Assembly: GCA_001604105.1 (NCBI GenBank)
Contig: LVAQ01000007.1
Location: 1 to 36,239, forward strand
Reading direction: 5' to 3'
Source of the DNA: Clostridiales bacterium Firm_11
Lineage (GTDB): Bacteria > Bacillota > Clostridia > Christensenellales > Aristaeellaceae
Length of the DNA: 36,239 bases
In this document: positions 32,441 to 36,239 of the stretch, one piece after another
Numbering within the stretch: position 1 is the stretch's first letter
How the letters are laid out: the number at the start of each line of letters is the position of its first letter
Notes under the pieces: model-generated
The model's input: the letters and a program-made list of their open reading frames with translations, nothing else
Database searches by the model: none
Told to the model about the DNA's origin: nothing
Position numbers and translations under genes: made by a program

Positions 32441-34102
32441 TTACAGATCGGCATCGCGCACTGCGTTTGACAACCCTTCCCCATACCCTGCGGCTTCTGG
32501 TGTGTGCGTTGTTTTCTCTCGCTCATGCTCGCGCTGATACTCCTGCGGCGTTACCCCGACTTCTCTCTTAAAAATGGTGGAGAAATAGGAGAAATTATCA
32601 AACCCTACCGCCTCCGCCACATCGCTCACGCGGATATCCGGGTCACGCAGCATTCGTTTGGCCTGCTCCACACGGTATTCCCGGATGGCATCTTTCAGCG
32701 TTTGATCCGTTTTCTTCTTATACAGCTTCGCAAGATACTCCGGCGCCAAGTGAAAGTGCGCGGCAATCTCATTTCGTCCAAGGTTTTCCTGATAGTGTTC
32801 ATGGATGTAGATATTGACGCGCTCCACCAGCGTACCCGCTCTGCGCAGCTCGTCTTCATAGGCAAAAGCGCGTTCCAGCAGGTAGTTTGCCCAGCGGATC
32901 ATATCCAACGCGGAACGGCATGCCTGCTCGTTCAGGCGCGCTGAATCATCATCCGCAAACAGTTGCGTCGCCTGTACGCCCGTGCCATCCAAATGCGCAT
33001 ACACAGCCTGTAACAGTTCCTGCTGGATCAAATACAGCGTACGCTCGCTCAAGGTTTTCAGCATGGTGCGGATGGCAAGCGCATCCTTCAAGGTTTTCAG
33101 CAAGGATACCTTATCATAACGGCTTAGCATGTCTTTGAGCTTATCAACGCCCAGCACTTGCGTTTCTTCGCCTACAGCGATGGCCTCTTCCTGCGTAAAC
33201 ACCTGGGCATAAAAGACAACGCTCTGTTCTACAAGCCTTCGCAGTTCGCTTGGTTTGCTTTGCAGCGTTTCGATGGCATCCGGAGCGCCGATGCAGCATG
33301 TCGCTTTCACATTCGCTGCTTCCGCACAGGCGGCAATCACATGCGCGCAACGTTCGCGTACATCAATGGCAAGGGCTTCCTCCACGGCGGTATAATACCA
33401 CAGGCCATTTGGCTCAACGCTGCGGATGGTGCGGGTGTTTTCATCGCGCCCAAACAAATGGTGGGCATGCGCATTCTCCAGTATATAGTGCAGCAGGCTC
33501 TGCCCCAGGTTCTGCGACTGCTGCTCATGTTCTGCAATGCGAGTGACCACCAAATGATAACGGGCATTTACATCGATGGGCAATCCGCGCGCTTCGATCT
33601 CTGCACGCATCTGCTCCCGCTCACGCGGCATACCGCCATGATAGAGCGACAGCCAAAAGTTAATCTCCTCACGCTGCCGGTTTTGCAACCGCCACGCTCC
33701 ATAAAGGTTGCTCTCGCGCAGCATGCGCTTTTCCTTGATTTTCGCGATTGTTCTTTGGATGGATAACGACATGATTTTGGGATCAAACGGCTTTGTCAGG
33801 TATTCGGCAGCATCCAATTTCAGGGCGCTGGTTGCATAATCAAAGCGCTCGTGACAGGTAAGCAGCAGCACTTCCACTTGAATTGCGTTCTCCCGTACCC
33901 ATGCCAGCAAATCCAGCCCCGAACCCTGTGGCATCTCAATATCGCTGATTACGATATCCGTTTTGCCGCGCCGCAGGATTCGCCGTGCCTGCGCCATGCT
34001 GTTGGCGATATCCACCGCGTCGATTGACAAGGAAGCCCAATCGATGGAGCGGCGAATCACCTCTACGGTATGTACATCGTCATCTACAATCAACAGTCGC
34101 AA
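32441..34102 (-). CDS. AraC-type response regulator (YesN-like)
   Basis: The 553-aa protein has a receiver domain (1-120) with acidic pocket D7-D8, phosphoacceptor D54 in VISDIEMP, T82 and K104 in YLTKPF. A long helical linker (about 130-430) follows, then a C-terminal AraC-type DNA-binding domain (about 440-545) with RNEIAAHFHLAPEYLAKLYKK and VSDVAEAVGFDNFSYFSTIFKREVGVTPQEY. The start is TTG (34102 or 34105) after a strong AGGAGG; the ATG at 34159 has no SD and overlaps the kinase gene. It should be phosphorylated by the upstream kinase and activate the operon starting at 32255. Confidence 0.93.
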   Translation of the reverse strand: MRLLIVDDDVHTVEVIRRSIDWASLSIDAVDIANSMAQARRILRRGKTDIVISDIEMPQGSGLDLLAWVRENAIQVEVLLLTCHERFDYATSALKLDAAEYLTKPFDPKIMSLSIQRTIAKIKEKRMLRESNLYGAWRLQNRQREEINFWLSLYHGGMPREREQMRAEIEARGLPIDVNARYHLVVTRIAEHEQQSQNLGQSLLHYILENAHAHHLFGRDENTRTIRSVEPNGLWYYTAVEEALAIDVRERCAHVIAACAEAANVKATCCIGAPDAIETLQSKPSELRRLVEQSVVFYAQVFTQEEAIAVGEETQVLGVDKLKDMLSRYDKVSLLKTLKDALAIRTMLKTLSERTLYLIQQELLQAVYAHLDGTGVQATQLFADDDSARLNEQACRSALDMIRWANYLLERAFAYEDELRRAGTLVERVNIYIHEHYQENLGRNEIAAHFHLAPEYLAKLYKKKTDQTLKDAIREYRVEQAKRMLRDPDIRVSDVAEAVGFDNFSYFSTIFKREVGVTPQEYQREHEREKTTHTPEAAGYGEGLSNAVRDADL

Positions 34103-34133
34103 CAATACGACCTCCTTTTTGATATAGATCGGG

Positions 34134-35840
34134 TCACACTGGTTTCTCCCGGTACTCATGCAGTGGTTTTGACGGCACGCGGATGAGGTTCACGCAGCCA
34201 TGGGGCTCAATGTTCGCTAGTGAAATCAAATCATCTCTTTCATACATCAGCGCCATCATCCGCTTGATTCCCCAAAGACCAGTACGCTCGCCGTCATCTG
34301 CCGGGCGCGGGGCATCCCCATTCATGTATTGCAGCACATCCATCGGGTATCCCTTGCCATCATCTTCGATACGGATGAGCAGCATCTCTTCGCCGCCAAA
34401 TTCTTCCTTTGACACATGGATTAAAAGCGTCAGCACATCATCCGGCGATACAGCATATTTGTATTCATTCTCCACAAAGGTCTGCACCAGCATCTGCGGA
34501 ATACGCCATGGCGCCAGTTCCTGTGGAAGATCAATGAAGTGAAACACACAGCCCGGGTATTTGCATTCCTGCATAGCAATGTAGTTTTCTACATGTCGCA
34601 TCTCTTCGCCGACCGTAACGGTATGCAAGCCGGATTTGAACATATAGCGGATGTTTCTGGACAGGGCTTCCACATAGGTTTTGATTTCCGTTTCCTTATG
34701 CTGGCTGCTCAGGCTGGCCAGCGTGGTGATCGCGTTGAGGAAAAAATGCGGCCGCAGTTGCAAACGGATGCTCTTAAGCTCCATTTCGCGCAGCGCAAGG
34801 CGCCTTTCATAGGTTTGGATGCGCAGGTGCACAATCATATCCATCAAGCGGTTGAAGGTATCCTTAAGCTGGGTAAACTCCTGTGTGCCAAAATCCCCCT
34901 GAATCCGCAGGGTGAAGTTCTCTCCATTGATGCGCCGCATGTCCTCCGTCATACGCACCATGGGCTGAACCATTTCCCTGCTTACATAACGAACAATCAA
35001 CGCGCCAAAGAGCAGCGTAACCACAATTACCGCAAAAACCACCGCCATGATGATGCGTGTCTGGTTCCATACGATTACGCTTACAATGCGCAAATGCAGT
35101 AGAACCTGCCCTGCTGCCAGGGTGTAAGCCGGCGCCTGCAAGCCGTTCGTTTTTATATCCGCCAGTTGCTGCCCCAGGTTTTCCTGGGTAAGCGCCGTAC
35201 CGGAAAACCCAGTTACCGTACCCTGTCCATCGGTCAGGATGAGGGTTTGCCCGTGTTCATCGCCCTTGGGTACGCTTGCCAGAAAGTTCGTCGTGGAAGT
35301 AAATGCGGCCGCTGCGCGTCCACGATAAGCATAAAGCTTACAAAGGTATCCCTGTCCGTTGAGGGTCACAACGTGCCATGTCTTGGGGAAATCATCAATC
35401 GCCGCGCAATCCCGCGTATAGGCACGCAAAGCTTCGCGATCCCAATACCCGATCGACAGGTTCGCGGCATCCACGCATACATCATAATCGTTATCCGCCA
35501 CCACAAACACATTCACGCTCTGGTCGCTCTGCAACGCATCACGGATGTTGTTATGGATGCTCTGCGATGCGTACAGGCGCTTTGGCTCGCTTGTGCTTTT
35601 CAACAAGAGCAGCGATGTCTGGTTTTGCAGCAGCAGGTTCTGGAGCATCGCGTCCATCTGCTCCACACGCCCTTTGAGCTGCCCGCCATAGACCGCCAGA
35701 ATGCTGGAAGCTTCTGAGCGCAGCTCATCGCTGAGGATGGAATAGGTCGAAAACGCATATACCCCCAGCATTACCACCAGCATCAGGATGAGTAACGCCA
35801 TATAGGTAATGATCCTGTTGACCATGTGTTTCTTGCCCAA
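34134..35840 (-). CDS. YesM-type sensor histidine kinase
   Basis: The 568-aa membrane kinase has TM1 (about 10-32), an extracellular sensor region (33-262), TM2 (264-284), HAMP (285-340), a His_kinase domain and an HATPase domain. The phosphoacceptor is H365 in LRPHFFLNA, the N box is N458 in VENEYKYA, and the G boxes are DDGKG (493-497) and GLWGI (521-525). The start is TTG at 35840 with SD GGAGGTG at 7 bp. Members of this group sense extracellular carbohydrates, often together with the binding protein. The response regulator gene follows by 31 bp. Confidence 0.94.
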   Translation of the reverse strand: MGKKHMVNRIITYMALLILMLVVMLGVYAFSTYSILSDELRSEASSILAVYGGQLKGRVEQMDAMLQNLLLQNQTSLLLLKSTSEPKRLYASQSIHNNIRDALQSDQSVNVFVVADNDYDVCVDAANLSIGYWDREALRAYTRDCAAIDDFPKTWHVVTLNGQGYLCKLYAYRGRAAAAFTSTTNFLASVPKGDEHGQTLILTDGQGTVTGFSGTALTQENLGQQLADIKTNGLQAPAYTLAAGQVLLHLRIVSVIVWNQTRIIMAVVFAVIVVTLLFGALIVRYVSREMVQPMVRMTEDMRRINGENFTLRIQGDFGTQEFTQLKDTFNRLMDMIVHLRIQTYERRLALREMELKSIRLQLRPHFFLNAITTLASLSSQHKETEIKTYVEALSRNIRYMFKSGLHTVTVGEEMRHVENYIAMQECKYPGCVFHFIDLPQELAPWRIPQMLVQTFVENEYKYAVSPDDVLTLLIHVSKEEFGGEEMLLIRIEDDGKGYPMDVLQYMNGDAPRPADDGERTGLWGIKRMMALMYERDDLISLANIEPHGCVNLIRVPSKPLHEYREKPV

Positions 35841-36239
35841 ATCGACTCACCTCCGGCCATCCCGCGCACTACATCCGTCAGCACGCGCCAGCATCAGCTC
35901 TATTATACCCCATACCCTCTATTTTGTGCTGATGATTTATCAAACCTTCCAACCAACGTAGGCGCCATGAGAACCCAGCACATTCCCCTTCGCTTTCATA
36001 CAGAGGCATCGCGATTGACGCCTCCGAGATGGCGCGGGATTCGATTTCATGGCCTAAAAGCAGAGCAAAACCACGACGGCGCATCATGGCAGATTCAAAA
36101 CCGAGCCAGCACGAAACAGGCAAACCGCAGCGTACAGGTTACGTCAAGAATTTTGCGCACATTTGCAGGGAGCAGAGCGTCAAGCGGAAGTTGCCAGATG
36201 ATATTTCCAGATTCCCCGAGCCAAAGCGCCGTGCAGGTC
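35841..36239. other. Upstream region of the sensor kinase gene to the window end
   Basis: About 80 bp from the kinase start lies its promoter (see the separate entry). Beyond about 35940 I see no convincing gene. A minus-strand frame is open from the window edge to a stop at 36095-36097 (reading WLGESGNIIWQLPLDALLP near its start) and might be the tail of a gene that lies mostly outside, but the evidence is thin. Confidence 0.35.
35892..35934 (-). promoter_or_regulatory. Promoter of the kinase-regulator operon flanked by an inverted repeat
   Basis: On the minus strand a perfect TATAAT lies 17 bp after AGCACA, a poor -35 (3/6). The inverted repeat CATCAGC-N29-GCTGATG (arms at 35892-35898 and 35928-35934) encloses the promoter core and could bind a dimeric regulator. 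Confidence 0.5.

Noticed and set aside
35878..36123. Minus-strand frame of 81 codons upstream of the sensor kinase
   Set aside because: It runs through the kinase promoter, lacks a good SD and shows no recognisable motif.
36095..36239. Minus-strand frame open to the window edge, as the 3' end of a gene
   Set aside because: Only about 48 codons are visible and no family is recognisable; mentioned in the region note only.

Overview
The window looks like a chromosomal segment of a mid-GC (about 50%, judged by eye) member of the Bacillota, probably class Clostridia. The evidence is the gene order yicC-remA-gmk-rpoZ-coaBC, CCA-encoding tRNA genes, strong SD sequences (AGGAGG type) before nearly every gene, a YesM/AraC-type two-component system and CUT1 sugar importers without their own ATPase. 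I see no phage, insertion sequence, CRISPR array or rRNA. Gene starts below were chosen from SD spacing and family N-termini.

Layout. 1-494: a tRNA operon (Val-Asp-Phe-Gly-Cys, minus strand) with a near-consensus promoter. 570-3839: the housekeeping operon yicC-remA-gmk-rpoZ-coaBC (minus). 3979-5365: a nitroreductase and an HxlR-type regulator. 5392-6182: a CDP-alcohol phosphatidyltransferase with a YlxP-like protein. 6371-9424 (plus): a YaiI-type protein, then a TetR regulator and two short-chain dehydrogenases. 9539-11457 (minus): an L-lactate-dehydrogenase-like enzyme with an AEC permease. 11768-12415: a cytidylate-kinase-like protein. 12416-13374: almost 1 kb without a convincing gene. 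13375-14949 (minus): a 7TM-PAS-GGDEF protein, divergent from the potassium uptake pair trkA-trkH (15229-18044, plus).

18229-35840 (all minus) is a carbohydrate acquisition region with two CUT1 ABC systems. The first runs solute-binding protein, two permeases, a two-domain CE2-like SGNH esterase, a P-loop kinase and a GH13_18 glucoside phosphorylase. A LacI regulator lies just upstream. The operon promoter and the lacI promoter carry nearly identical 16-bp operators of the form TGTCA-N2-CGGTTGACA, each supplying the -35 hexamer, so one autoregulated repressor probably controls both. Read together, the genes suggest import of an acylated alpha-glucoside, deacylation, phosphorolysis to glucose 1-phosphate plus an aglycone, and phosphorylation of that aglycone by the kinase. 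That pathway is inference and is the most interesting idea in the window. The second system runs YesM-like sensor kinase, AraC-type response regulator, LplA-like binding protein, LplB- and LplC-like permeases, a divergent Nif3-like metalloprotein and a CE1-like esterase. It resembles polysaccharide or oligosaccharide utilisation loci of Bacillota.

Both binding proteins end their signal peptide in ATA-E with no lipobox cysteine. Both are followed by a GC-rich hairpin before their permease genes, presumably so that binding protein is made in excess.
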